Shown here in pieces: positions 6,069 through 13,038 of a DNA stretch of 15,244 nucleotides. Both the position numbers and the translations under genes were made by a program. The notes below the pieces were generated by a model. The model was not told the origin of the DNA and did no database searches. It saw only the letters and a program-made list of their open reading frames with translations. Position 1 is the first letter of the stretch; each line of letters begins with the position of its first letter. The DNA is from an uncultured Eubacteriales bacterium (GTDB lineage: Bacteria > Bacillota > Clostridia > Oscillospirales > CAG-272), in assembly GCA_934394585.1 (NCBI GenBank), contig CAKRQU010000031.1, positions 1-15,244 of the forward strand, read 5' to 3'.

Positions 6069-7151
6069 ATGGCAAAAACAAAAGGCAGAAAAGCAAATTC
6101 GTTTTTTGCGCTTGCGCTGACAATAATATTTTTTCTTATGACAGGAACATTTATAAATGAAAATCAAGGAAGCCTGCATGCCGTATCGGAAATACCGACG
6201 GCGAATACGGGCGATATGCTCATCGCGGGAGGAATACCTTTTGGCGTGCGGCTTCATACGGACGGCGTACTGGTGGTAAATGTATGCGACGTAAAAAGCG
6301 GCACGCAGGGCAGAAGACCGGCGATGGATGCCGGTATCAAAAAAGGCGATATAATGATATCGGTAAACGGCGAAAAGCTGCAATCCGGAGCGCAGTTTTG
6401 CAGGATATGCTCGGAAAGCGGCGGCGAAGCTCTGAAAATAACGGTGATGCGCGCGGGAAAAAGCAAAACATTTTCCGTGATACCCGAGAAAAATGCCGAG
6501 GGTGAATATAAAATAGGCATGTGGATAAAGGACAGCGCGGCGGGCATAGGCACGGTGACTTTCATAGATCCGCATACGCTGATATTCGGCGGGCTCGGTC
6601 ATGGTATATGCGAGAGCACATCGGGCGAGCTTTTGCCGATAGCATACGGCAGCGTGGAGGATGTGGAGCTTTCCGGAATAAATATCGGCAAAGCGGGCAT
6701 CCCCGGCGAGCTGAAGGGCTATTTCACAGGCGAAAAAACCGGCAGAATAATCAAAAATACGATGAGCGGTGTTTACGGCGTTTTCGGGACGCTTCCGAAA
6801 GAGCTGGAAAATTCGCTCTATCCCGTAGGCGCTTCGGCTGATATTCACGAGGGCAAAGCCACAGTGCTCTGCACGGTGGACGGCGGCGGAAGAAAAGCCT
6901 ACGAGATAGAAATATCCAAAATATCGCGCGAATCCGACAGCAGGAATTTCACCGTGACGGTGACTGACAAAGCTCTCCTTTCCGCTACGGGCGGAATAGT
7001 GCAGGGCATGAGCGGCAGTCCCATAATACAGGACGGCAAACTCATCGGTGCCGTGACGCACGTATTGATAGGCGATCCGAAAAGCGGCTACGGCATATTT
7101 ATAGAAAATATGCTCTCGGCGCCGGACAATACGGCAGGTATGGCGGCATAA
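6069..7151 (+). CDS. spoIVB: SpoIVB, S55-family serine protease of the sigma-K checkpoint
   Basis: 360 residues from ATG 6069 (AAGGA 11 nt upstream). A TTG at 5976 would add a basic 31-residue extension without a good ribosome site. A hydrophobic N-terminal segment (about 11-29) exports or anchors the protein in the intermembrane space of the sporulating cell. A PDZ domain follows (about 68-140, AGIKKGDIMISVNGEKL), then the S55 peptidase domain. The catalytic residues known in Bacillus subtilis (His236, Asp363, Ser378) are all found with matching spacing: FGGLGHGI (His178), VTVTDKA (Asp300) and VQGMSGSPII (Ser315). The final GAVTHVLIGDPKSGYGIFIE is characteristic. In the known pathway it cleaves SpoIVFA so that SpoIVFB processes pro-sigma-K. 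Here the next gene is spoIIE rather than the usual spo0A. I saw no clear sigma-F/G promoter. Confidence 0.96.
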   Translation: MAKTKGRKANSFFALALTIIFFLMTGTFINENQGSLHAVSEIPTANTGDMLIAGGIPFGVRLHTDGVLVVNVCDVKSGTQGRRPAMDAGIKKGDIMISVNGEKLQSGAQFCRICSESGGEALKITVMRAGKSKTFSVIPEKNAEGEYKIGMWIKDSAAGIGTVTFIDPHTLIFGGLGHGICESTSGELLPIAYGSVEDVELSGINIGKAGIPGELKGYFTGEKTGRIIKNTMSGVYGVFGTLPKELENSLYPVGASADIHEGKATVLCTVDGGGRKAYEIEISKISRESDSRNFTVTVTDKALLSATGGIVQGMSGSPIIQDGKLIGAVTHVLIGDPKSGYGIFIENMLSAPDNTAGMAA

Positions 7152-7220
7152 GCGGCATAATTTCATCGCAGGAAGCGGCATAAAATTTCAAAAGTCAAAA
7201 TTTCTCCCGTCGGTGCGTGC

Positions 7221-7291
7221 CGATACGGTAAAAAGCGCAAAAAGCTTACAGAATGCGCCATACCGTTATCGACCCGTACCGCGGCTTTTTT
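7221..7291 (+). other. imperfect hairpin and T-run between spoIVB and spoIIE
   Basis: CGATACGGTA (7221-7230) can pair with TACCGTTATCG (7261-7271), with one bulge, and GCGC pairs inside (7235-7238 / 7255-7258). A T6 run follows only 14 nt later (7286-7291), so this is at best a weak terminator. The 212-nt gap probably also holds the spoIIE promoter, but I could not identify a convincing -35/-10 pair or 0A box. Confidence 0.3.
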
Positions 7292-7363
7292 ATGGTAAAG
7301 TAATATCGGCGGTAATTTCGTAAAAAATTACATTCGGATTTATCTTCAGAAAGGATGATTAAA

Positions 7364-9787
7364 ATGACAAAAGAAAAATTCGCAGCAGGTACGGGTGAAA
7401 CCGTGCGCGGTACGGACAGGATGCGGACGGCAATGCGCCTGCGGAGCATTCTGCATGTAATAATGTATATGGCGGCGGGCTTTTTCTTCCCCGCGGCAGA
7501 GCTTCCGTTCGGCGCGCGTATACTCGGCGTCGCATTCGTATGCGGAGTTTCGCGCGGCGCGCTCGGCGTCACTTTAGGCGTATGCGTGCGCTCGGTGACC
7601 GAATATTTTTATGCGGACGACAGACAGATGATTATTTTTGCCGTGGGCTGCGTGGTGGCGTGCGCCGTGCGCTATGCTTTCAGCTTTGCCGTTCACAGCC
7701 CGGATGAGCTGAAACGCGGCAAACCGAAATCGCGCACGCTCTGCGACCCGCTCAGCGCAAGACTTATTCTGTCGGTGACGGTGGCGCTCGCCGCGGGGAC
7801 AGCCGTGCTTATAAAGGAAAAAAGCGGATTTTCCGGATATGATTTTCTTTCGCTTTTCTTTTCGGCTGCGTGCGCTGCCGCATTTACTCTGCTTTTCAGT
7901 TTTGCTTTTGAAAAAAATTATAAATTCACGCCGTTTTACGATACGGGTACGGCGGCGGTGATTTTCTCCGCGGTGCTTTCCTTTGCCGATGTGCGCGTAT
8001 TCGGGCTTTCCGTAGCGCTTATCGCGGCTATGGCGGCTACGCTCTATATCGGATATTACGGCGGTGCCGCGCGCGCCTGCCTCGTGGGACTGCTCTGCGG
8101 GATAGCCTGCGGCGGGATAGCCTGCGGCGGGATATACATACCGCTTTTTGCCGTGGCGGGGCTGGCATCGGGAATATTTTTCTCCTGCGGAGCTGTTGCC
8201 GGCGCGGGAATTTCGGCGGGAGTATTTATACTCGGCGCGCTGATATCGGGAAATACGGATATTTTCTCGTATCTGCCCGAGGCGCTCATCGGTGCCGCCG
8301 CGGTGGCTGTTCCTGCGGCGCTCGGTGCGCTTCCGGATATATGCCTTTACGGGAGTGACGCGGGCTCGCTTACCTGCCGCGACATAATAGCAAAAAAGCG
8401 CGAATCGGAAAATACAAGACGCATAGAGGGCATTTCGGAAACGATGGGCTCGCTTTCGTCGGTTCTGCGCGATCTTTCCGACAAGCTGAAAATGCCCGAC
8501 CGCGCCTGCGTGGAAAAAATGTGCCGCGATGTGTGGAAAGGTCACTGCTCGATGTGCGACGGCGGATGTTCTCCTCTGGAGCTTTGCTCCGGCGACGGGA
8601 GCTTCATAGAAAAATTTGCGCTGAGGCTGATGAAAAGCGGGCATATAACGGCGGACAGGCTGGAAGGCATGACAAAAAGCGACTGCCCGCATCTGGATGA
8701 CATCCTGCACGACATAAACGTATGCGCCGCAAAAATGATGAATATGGCTGCGTCGGGAAACAAAACGGATGCTTTTGCCTTTGATTACGGTATGGCGGCG
8801 CGGATACTCGCGGATACGGCGGCGTATTCGCAAAAGGTTTGCGTGCCGGACAGGATACTCACGGAAAAACTGCGCCGCGCATTTCTTTCGGCGGGGCTGG
8901 CGGTGGAAAATCTCGCCGTATGCGGCACGAGAAAGAAATATATAGTCGCCTGCGGAGGTGAACTGGCTCGCACGCCGATAGGCGCGGACGATATCCGTGC
9001 GCTATGCGAAAAGGTTTGCTCCTGCCGTTTTTCGGCGCCGGAATTTATTATAGAAAACGGCGGCACGGCGATGACGCTTTCCGCTCTGCCCGCTTATGAA
9101 GCGGAATTTGCCGTGAAGCAGAGCGCCAAGGACGGCGAAGAATATTGCGGCGACAGCGCGTCGTTTTTTTCAAATAACGAGGGATATGCCTACAGCTTTG
9201 TATGCGACGGTATGGGAAGCGGGCGCGAGGCGGCGCTGACGGCACGCCTCTGCCGTGTATTTCTCGAAAAAATGCTCGGAAGCGGGAACAAAAAATCCAC
9301 TGCGCTCGAGATGCTGAATATGATAGTGGCGGGGAAAGGCGTGGAATGCTTTGCCACGGTGGACCTGCTGGAAATAGATACCATGCTCGGCACGGCTTCG
9401 TTTATAAAAAGCGGCGCGGCGCCGTCTTATGTGATACGCGGCGAAAGCCTTTTCAAAATATCGGGTACGAGCGCGCCAGTGGGCATAATGCCGGAGCTTA
9501 TTTCGGAAATGACGGAATTTGAGCTGCACGATGGTGATATAATAGTGCTGGCTTCCGACGGCATAGCGGCAAATGACACTGCCGACGGCGACGGCGGCAT
9601 GTGGCTGGCGGAATTTCTCGAAAATGCCGACAAGAGCGATATAAATCTGCTGGCGGAAGAAATAGCGGCGGCGGCAAAGCGCAGGGAAGCGAGAAGCGAC
9701 GATATGACAGTGGAAATAATCCGAATAAAAACCGCTTCCCGCGTGAAGGAAAAAATGCAGGAAATGCACGAACGCACGGTCGCATGA
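7364..9787 (+). CDS. spoIIE: SpoIIE, stage II sporulation PP2C-type phosphatase
   Basis: 807 residues from ATG 7364 (GAAAGGA about 8 nt upstream; the ATG at 7355 overlaps that ribosome site). The first about 330 residues form a polytopic membrane region of roughly ten helices. A central cysteine-containing regulatory and oligomerisation region follows (MCRDVWKGHCSMCDGGC), then a C-terminal PP2C domain with its metal-binding motifs: VCDGMGSG (Asp615), LASDGIAAND (Asp732) and RSDDMTVEII (Asp779). In the established pathway SpoIIE localises to the polar septum through FtsZ and dephosphorylates SpoIIAA to release sigma-F in the forespore. Length and order match known SpoIIE (about 800-830 residues). 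An in-frame 15-nt duplication lies in the membrane region. No phosphatase residue appears lost. Confidence 0.96.
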   Translation: MTKEKFAAGTGETVRGTDRMRTAMRLRSILHVIMYMAAGFFFPAAELPFGARILGVAFVCGVSRGALGVTLGVCVRSVTEYFYADDRQMIIFAVGCVVACAVRYAFSFAVHSPDELKRGKPKSRTLCDPLSARLILSVTVALAAGTAVLIKEKSGFSGYDFLSLFFSAACAAAFTLLFSFAFEKNYKFTPFYDTGTAAVIFSAVLSFADVRVFGLSVALIAAMAATLYIGYYGGAARACLVGLLCGIACGGIACGGIYIPLFAVAGLASGIFFSCGAVAGAGISAGVFILGALISGNTDIFSYLPEALIGAAAVAVPAALGALPDICLYGSDAGSLTCRDIIAKKRESENTRRIEGISETMGSLSSVLRDLSDKLKMPDRACVEKMCRDVWKGHCSMCDGGCSPLELCSGDGSFIEKFALRLMKSGHITADRLEGMTKSDCPHLDDILHDINVCAAKMMNMAASGNKTDAFAFDYGMAARILADTAAYSQKVCVPDRILTEKLRRAFLSAGLAVENLAVCGTRKKYIVACGGELARTPIGADDIRALCEKVCSCRFSAPEFIIENGGTAMTLSALPAYEAEFAVKQSAKDGEEYCGDSASFFSNNEGYAYSFVCDGMGSGREAALTARLCRVFLEKMLGSGNKKSTALEMLNMIVAGKGVECFATVDLLEIDTMLGTASFIKSGAAPSYVIRGESLFKISGTSAPVGIMPELISEMTEFELHDGDIIVLASDGIAANDTADGDGGMWLAEFLENADKSDINLLAEEIAAAAKRREARSDDMTVEIIRIKTASRVKEKMQEMHERTVA
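8101..8130 (+). repeat. in-frame 15-nt tandem duplication inside spoIIE
   Basis: Two perfect copies of GATAGCCTGCGGCGG are followed by a third partial start (GATA). They encode GIACGGIACGGIY in a membrane helix of SpoIIE. The unit is a multiple of three, so copy-number change would lengthen the helix without a frameshift. Confidence 0.85.
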
Positions 9788-9925
9788 AAACGGAGATTTC
9801 GGGAGATTTTCAGAGATTTACGGAAGAAAAGCAAGCTTTTCTGAAGCTAAAGACGACTTTTTTGCGATTAATCGCGGATAATTACGGCTATTTCCGATTT
9901 TTTTCAACTTTTTTAATAAAACCTA

Positions 9926-9954
9926 TTGCATTTTGATTTCATATCTGTTATAAT
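9926..9954 (+). promoter_or_regulatory. strong sigma-A promoter upstream of candidate RNA / potABCD
   Basis: TTGCAT (9926-9931), a 17-nt spacer and a perfect TATAAT (9949-9954). The expected start point is about 9961, which is the first base of the predicted hairpin RNA. No protein start with a ribosome site follows closely. Confidence 0.85.
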
Positions 9955-9960
9955 GCACTC

Positions 9961-10076
9961 GTGAATTATGAGCAGGGACAAAACGGCGGTTTTTGCCGCG
10001 CTCGGATGCGCCTTCCACTCAGGCACCGATGCCGGCAAAACCACGTTTGCTCCGACTCGCGTTCAAAATATTTTTT
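9961..10076 (+). ncRNA. candidate rod-shaped small RNA or structured leader of potABCD
   Basis: Starting at the predicted +1, the two arms pair almost throughout. Pairings are 9962-9965/10062-10065, 9970-9972/10056-10058, 9975-9977/10051-10053, 9979-9985/10044-10049 (one bulged A), 9988-9998/10033-10042 (GGTTTTTGCCG with CGGCAAAACC, one bulged T), 10002-10005/10026-10029 and 10010-10013/10021-10024, with loop TCCACTC. That is about 34 base pairs interrupted by small internal loops. A run of six Ts follows at 10071-10076 and a strong terminator at 10101-10132. The RNA would be about 115 nt, or about 170 nt if it ends at the stronger terminator. The apical loop lacks the GGAA/AGCAG signature of SRP RNA and there is no large central bubble as in 6S RNA. 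I recognise no riboswitch. It may be a free RNA or a regulatory leader; folding was done by eye. Confidence 0.55.
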
Positions 10077-10100
10077 GATATTGTTCACGGCGCTTTTTTT

Positions 10101-10132
10101 GCACGGAAAATTCTTTTTTTCGTGCTTTTTTT
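10101..10132 (+). terminator. intrinsic terminator 1 in the potABCD leader
   Basis: A 10-bp stem (GCACGGAAAA 10101-10110 with TTTTTCGTGC 10116-10125, one G-T pair) has loop TTCTT and is followed by seven Ts (10126-10132). It lies about 140 nt downstream of the predicted start point and about 120 nt before potA, with no gene between. Confidence 0.8.
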
Positions 10133-10174
10133 GAAGCTTGACGGCGAAAATTGTCGGTTTGCACCGCGTATTTT

Positions 10175-10201
10175 CCCGTCCTGCGCGTAGGCGGGCTTTT
10201 T
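10175..10201 (+). terminator. second terminator-like hairpin before potA
   Basis: CCCGTC (10175-10180) pairs with GGCGGG (10190-10195), one wobble, loop of nine, followed by CTTTTT to 10201. It is weaker than the upstream one. Its position just before the potA ribosome site suggests attenuation or a back-up stop. Confidence 0.55.
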
Positions 10202-10250
10202 GTCGGTGGGCGCGCAAAAATTTATTAAAAAGGTGAAAGTGAAAGAAGAA

Positions 10251-11396
10251 ATGGACGAAACAAAAGTTATTATCAGCTTGAAAAACATTTCAAAAAGCTT
10301 CGACGACGAACAGGTACTGAAAAGTATTGACCTTGATATCCATGACAAGGAATTTGTGACATTGCTCGGTCCCTCCGGCTGCGGAAAGACTACGACGCTG
10401 CGTATAATCGGAGGTTTTGAATCCCCCGACGAGGGCGATGTCATTTTCCTGGATAAAAAGGTGAACGATGTACCGCCGTACAAAAGGTCGGTAAATACGG
10501 TTTTTCAGAAATATGCGCTTTTTCCGCATCTCGATGTATTTGAAAATATCGCATTCGGTCTGCGCGTCGGAAAGGTGAAGGAAAAAGAAATAGTGGAGCG
10601 CGTGGAGGATATGCTCGCGCTGGTAAATCTGCGCGGCTTTGAAAAGAGAAAAGTTTCCACGCTTTCGGGCGGTCAGCAGCAGAGAGTTGCCATAGCCCGC
10701 GCTCTGATAAACAATCCCCGCGTGCTTCTGCTGGATGAGCCGCTCGCCGCGCTCGACCTGAAACTGCGTAAGGATATGCAGAACGAACTGAAAAACATTC
10801 AGAAAAAAACAGGCATCACATTTATTTACGTTACCCACGATCAGGAAGAGGCGCTTTCCATGTCCGACACGATAGTGGTAATGGCGGACGGAGAAATTCA
10901 GCAGATAGGCACGCCCACGGATATTTACAATGAACCGGTGAACGCTTTCGTGGCGGATTTTATCGGCGAATCCAATATACTGGACGGCACAATGCCCGCC
11001 GATTACGTGGCGAAATTTGCGGGACACGAATTCAAATGTCTCGACGCCGGTTTTGAAAAGAACGAGAGCGTGGATATAGTCGTGCGTCCCGAGGATGTCG
11101 ATATAGTGGCTGCGGAAAAAGGAATGCTCCGCGGCACGGTGACATCCGTCACATTCAAAGGCGTACATTATGAAATAATCGTGGATATCGGCGGCTTCAA
11201 ATGGATGATACAGACCACGGATTACTGCGCGCCCGATTCCGTGATAGGGCTTTATATAGAACCCGATGCCATACATGTAATGAAAAAATCCGGATATTCC
11301 GATATGTTCGGAGATTATTCCTCCTTCAGCGAGGAATTTGACGAGCTTTCCGTAGTCGATGACGGGGAAGAGGAAGAGGAGGCGGGAGAGGAATGA
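10251..11396 (+). CDS. potA: spermidine/putrescine ABC importer ATP-binding subunit PotA
   Basis: 381 residues from ATG 10251. The frame is open upstream, with GTG codons at 10233 and 10239, but the protein aligns from MDETKVIISLKNISKSF; the ribosome site (AAGGTG) is rather far (15 nt), so the start is slightly uncertain. ABC motifs are intact: Walker A GPSGCGKT (40-47), Q-loop FQKYALFPH (Gln86), signature LSGGQQQR (138-145), Walker B VLLLDEP (158-164) and switch His196. A TOBE-like C-terminal regulatory domain follows (VVRPEDVDIV, then the VTSVTFKGVHYEI region), and the tail is very acidic (DDGEEEEEAGEE), which is unusual. It energises polyamine uptake with PotB and PotC. The stop overlaps the potB start as ATGA. 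Confidence 0.95.
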   Translation: MDETKVIISLKNISKSFDDEQVLKSIDLDIHDKEFVTLLGPSGCGKTTTLRIIGGFESPDEGDVIFLDKKVNDVPPYKRSVNTVFQKYALFPHLDVFENIAFGLRVGKVKEKEIVERVEDMLALVNLRGFEKRKVSTLSGGQQQRVAIARALINNPRVLLLDEPLAALDLKLRKDMQNELKNIQKKTGITFIYVTHDQEEALSMSDTIVVMADGEIQQIGTPTDIYNEPVNAFVADFIGESNILDGTMPADYVAKFAGHEFKCLDAGFEKNESVDIVVRPEDVDIVAAEKGMLRGTVTSVTFKGVHYEIIVDIGGFKWMIQTTDYCAPDSVIGLYIEPDAIHVMKKSGYSDMFGDYSSFSEEFDELSVVDDGEEEEEAGEE

Positions 11397-12217
11397 AAAA
11401 GCGTTCTTTTCTCGAGGGCTTTGCCGCTGTTCCTCATATAGTGTGGGTGCTGCTTTTTGTGGCGGCTCCGCTCATTTTTGTGGTTTACTATGCTTTTACG
11501 GACAGCTACGGCAATTTTACCTTCAATAATATAACCATGCTTTCCGACTATGCGCATATATTTCTGCTTTCGGTATGCTTTGCGCTGATAGCTACGACAA
11601 TATGCCTCGTGATAGCATATCCGCTGGCGTTTTTCATATCGCAGCTTTCGCCGAAAACGCAGAAAATAATGGTGGTGCTGCTCATGCTCCCCATGTGGAT
11701 AAGCCTGCTGATACGCACTTATTCGCTCATGGCTCTGCTCGACAACGGCGGACTGCTCAATTCGCTTTTCTCACTGCTCGGATTGCCCAAGGCTAAAATA
11801 GTCGGCACATCGGGCGCCGTTATCCTCGGCATGGTATACGATTTCCTGCCGTATATGGTGCTCCCGATATATACGAGCATATCAAAACTGGATCCGCGCT
11901 ATATGGAAGCCGCGCGCGATCTCGGTTGCGGCAATGTAAAGGCGCTTTTCCGAGTGGCGCTTCCTCTTTCGCTCCCCGGCGTCATTTCGGGAATAACCAT
12001 GGTATTTGTGCCGTCTATCAGCACATTCTATATTTCCCAGAAGCTGGGCGGCGGTTCTTTTGACCTCATCGGCGATACTATAGAAAGACAATTTCAGAAT
12101 GTGAATACCTACAATATAGGCGCGGCGATATCTCTCGTGATGATGATACTCATACTCATTTCCGTAGCCGTGATGAACCGCTTTACCGACGGCGATGAAG
12201 GAGGTATTATCGTATGA
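11393..12217 (+). CDS. potB: spermidine/putrescine ABC importer permease PotB
   Basis: 274 residues, ATG 11393 with GGGAGAGG just upstream and a 4-nt overlap with potA. About six transmembrane helices are visible (for example VWVLLFVAAPLIFVVYYAF near the N-terminus and AAISLVMMILILISVAVM near the C-terminus). The cytoplasmic EAA loop that docks onto PotA is present as EAARDLGCGNVKALFRVALP, followed by the usual proline-rich LPLSLPGVISG. Together with PotC it forms the channel through the membrane. It overlaps potC by ATGA. Sequence and length are standard for the family; the PotB rather than PotC assignment is by gene order and the IRTYSLMALLDNGG segment. Confidence 0.93.
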   Translation: MKKRSFLEGFAAVPHIVWVLLFVAAPLIFVVYYAFTDSYGNFTFNNITMLSDYAHIFLLSVCFALIATTICLVIAYPLAFFISQLSPKTQKIMVVLLMLPMWISLLIRTYSLMALLDNGGLLNSLFSLLGLPKAKIVGTSGAVILGMVYDFLPYMVLPIYTSISKLDPRYMEAARDLGCGNVKALFRVALPLSLPGVISGITMVFVPSISTFYISQKLGGGSFDLIGDTIERQFQNVNTYNIGAAISLVMMILILISVAVMNRFTDGDEGGIIV

Positions 12218-13038
12218 AAACACTTTCCAAAATCTATATGTGGCTGATATTTGCCCTGCTTTACGCGCCGATTATAGTGCTGGTGATATTTTCATTCAAC
12301 AGGGCAGGCTCGCTCAATCATTTTTCGGGATTTTCGCTCTACTGGTACAAAGAGCTTTTCCGCGATGCACAGGCTCTGCGCGCACTGAAAAATTCGCTTT
12401 ATCTTGCCGTGGGTTCCTCTGTGCTTGCCACGATAATCGGCACATTTGCCGCGCTCGGCATAGACAGAATGAAAAGCAAATTTGTAAAAACGGCGATTTC
12501 ATCCGTTACAAATATACCGATGATGAATCCCGATATAGTCACGGGCGTTTCCATGATGCTGCTTTTTGTGGCTGCGGCGGGCATGTCTTTTCTGCCGATA
12601 AAATTCGGCGCGGGAACGATGCTTATCGCGCATACCACATTTAACCTGCCTTATGTGATACTTTCCGTGCTTCCGAGATTCCGTCAGATGGATAAGCATC
12701 TCACGGAGGCGGCGCTCGACCTCGGTTGTACTCCCTCAAAAACGTTTTTCAAAGTGGAATTGCCGCTGATAATGCCCGGAGTAATATCGGGTCTTATGCT
12801 GGGCTTTACGCTTTCGCTCGACGATTTTGTAATAAGCCATTTTGTAAGCTCGCCGGATTTCCAGACTCTGCCGCTCTATGTTTACAACCAGACGGCGCAC
12901 GAAGTGAAATACAGCATGTACGCGCTCTGCGCTCTGATGGTATTTGTGATACTCGGTCTTTTGCTCGCGGTAAATTTCGCAGGCTCGCGCGGAGATAAAT
13001 CAAAGCGCGCAAAGGTAAAGGGAGGTGCTGTCGCATGA
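12214..13038 (+). CDS. potC: spermidine/putrescine ABC importer permease PotC
   Basis: 274 residues from ATG 12214 with GGAGG about 10 nt upstream and a 4-nt overlap with potB. Six hydrophobic segments run from IFALLYAPIIVLVIFSF at the N-terminus to LCALMVFVILGLLLAV at the C-terminus. The EAA loop is EAALDLGCTPSKTFFKVELP, followed by LIMPGVISG and the family-typical SLDDFVISHF. Partner of PotB in the polyamine channel. The tail is short and basic (RGDKSKRAKVKGG), and the end overlaps potD as ATGA. Confidence 0.94.
   Translation: MKTLSKIYMWLIFALLYAPIIVLVIFSFNRAGSLNHFSGFSLYWYKELFRDAQALRALKNSLYLAVGSSVLATIIGTFAALGIDRMKSKFVKTAISSVTNIPMMNPDIVTGVSMMLLFVAAAGMSFLPIKFGAGTMLIAHTTFNLPYVILSVLPRFRQMDKHLTEAALDLGCTPSKTFFKVELPLIMPGVISGLMLGFTLSLDDFVISHFVSSPDFQTLPLYVYNQTAHEVKYSMYALCALMVFVILGLLLAVNFAGSRGDKSKRAKVKGGAVA

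Larger units (their letters stand above)
9788..10250 (+). other. intergenic and leader region between spoIIE and potA
   Basis: These 463 bases contain no credible protein gene. In order they hold a weak hairpin after spoIIE (GAAAAGC/GCTTTTC, 9826-9841), a 12-bp perfect palindrome GCGATTAATCGC (9864-9875), a sigma-A promoter (9926-9954), a predicted long RNA hairpin (9962-10065), two intrinsic terminators (10101-10132 and 10175-10201) and a ribosome-site region AAGGTG (10230-10235) before potA. Confidence 0.8.

Noticed and set aside
5957..6160. 67-codon plus-strand frame starting ATGGATACTTGC
   Set aside because: Lysine-rich, no ribosome site, and overlaps the start of spoIVB out of frame.
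6051..7181. 376-codon minus-strand frame opposite spoIVB
   Set aside because: Antisense shadow; the plus strand encodes SpoIVB with all catalytic residues in place.
9961..10076. SRP RNA or 6S RNA as identity of the rod-shaped transcript
   Set aside because: The apical loop is TCCACTC with no GGAA tetraloop or GGAAGCAG-type internal loop, and there is no large central single-stranded bubble.
10138..10174. second promoter for potA starting TTGACG at 10138
   Set aside because: No acceptable -10 box at 16-18 nt; the nearest A/T stretch is about 25 nt away.
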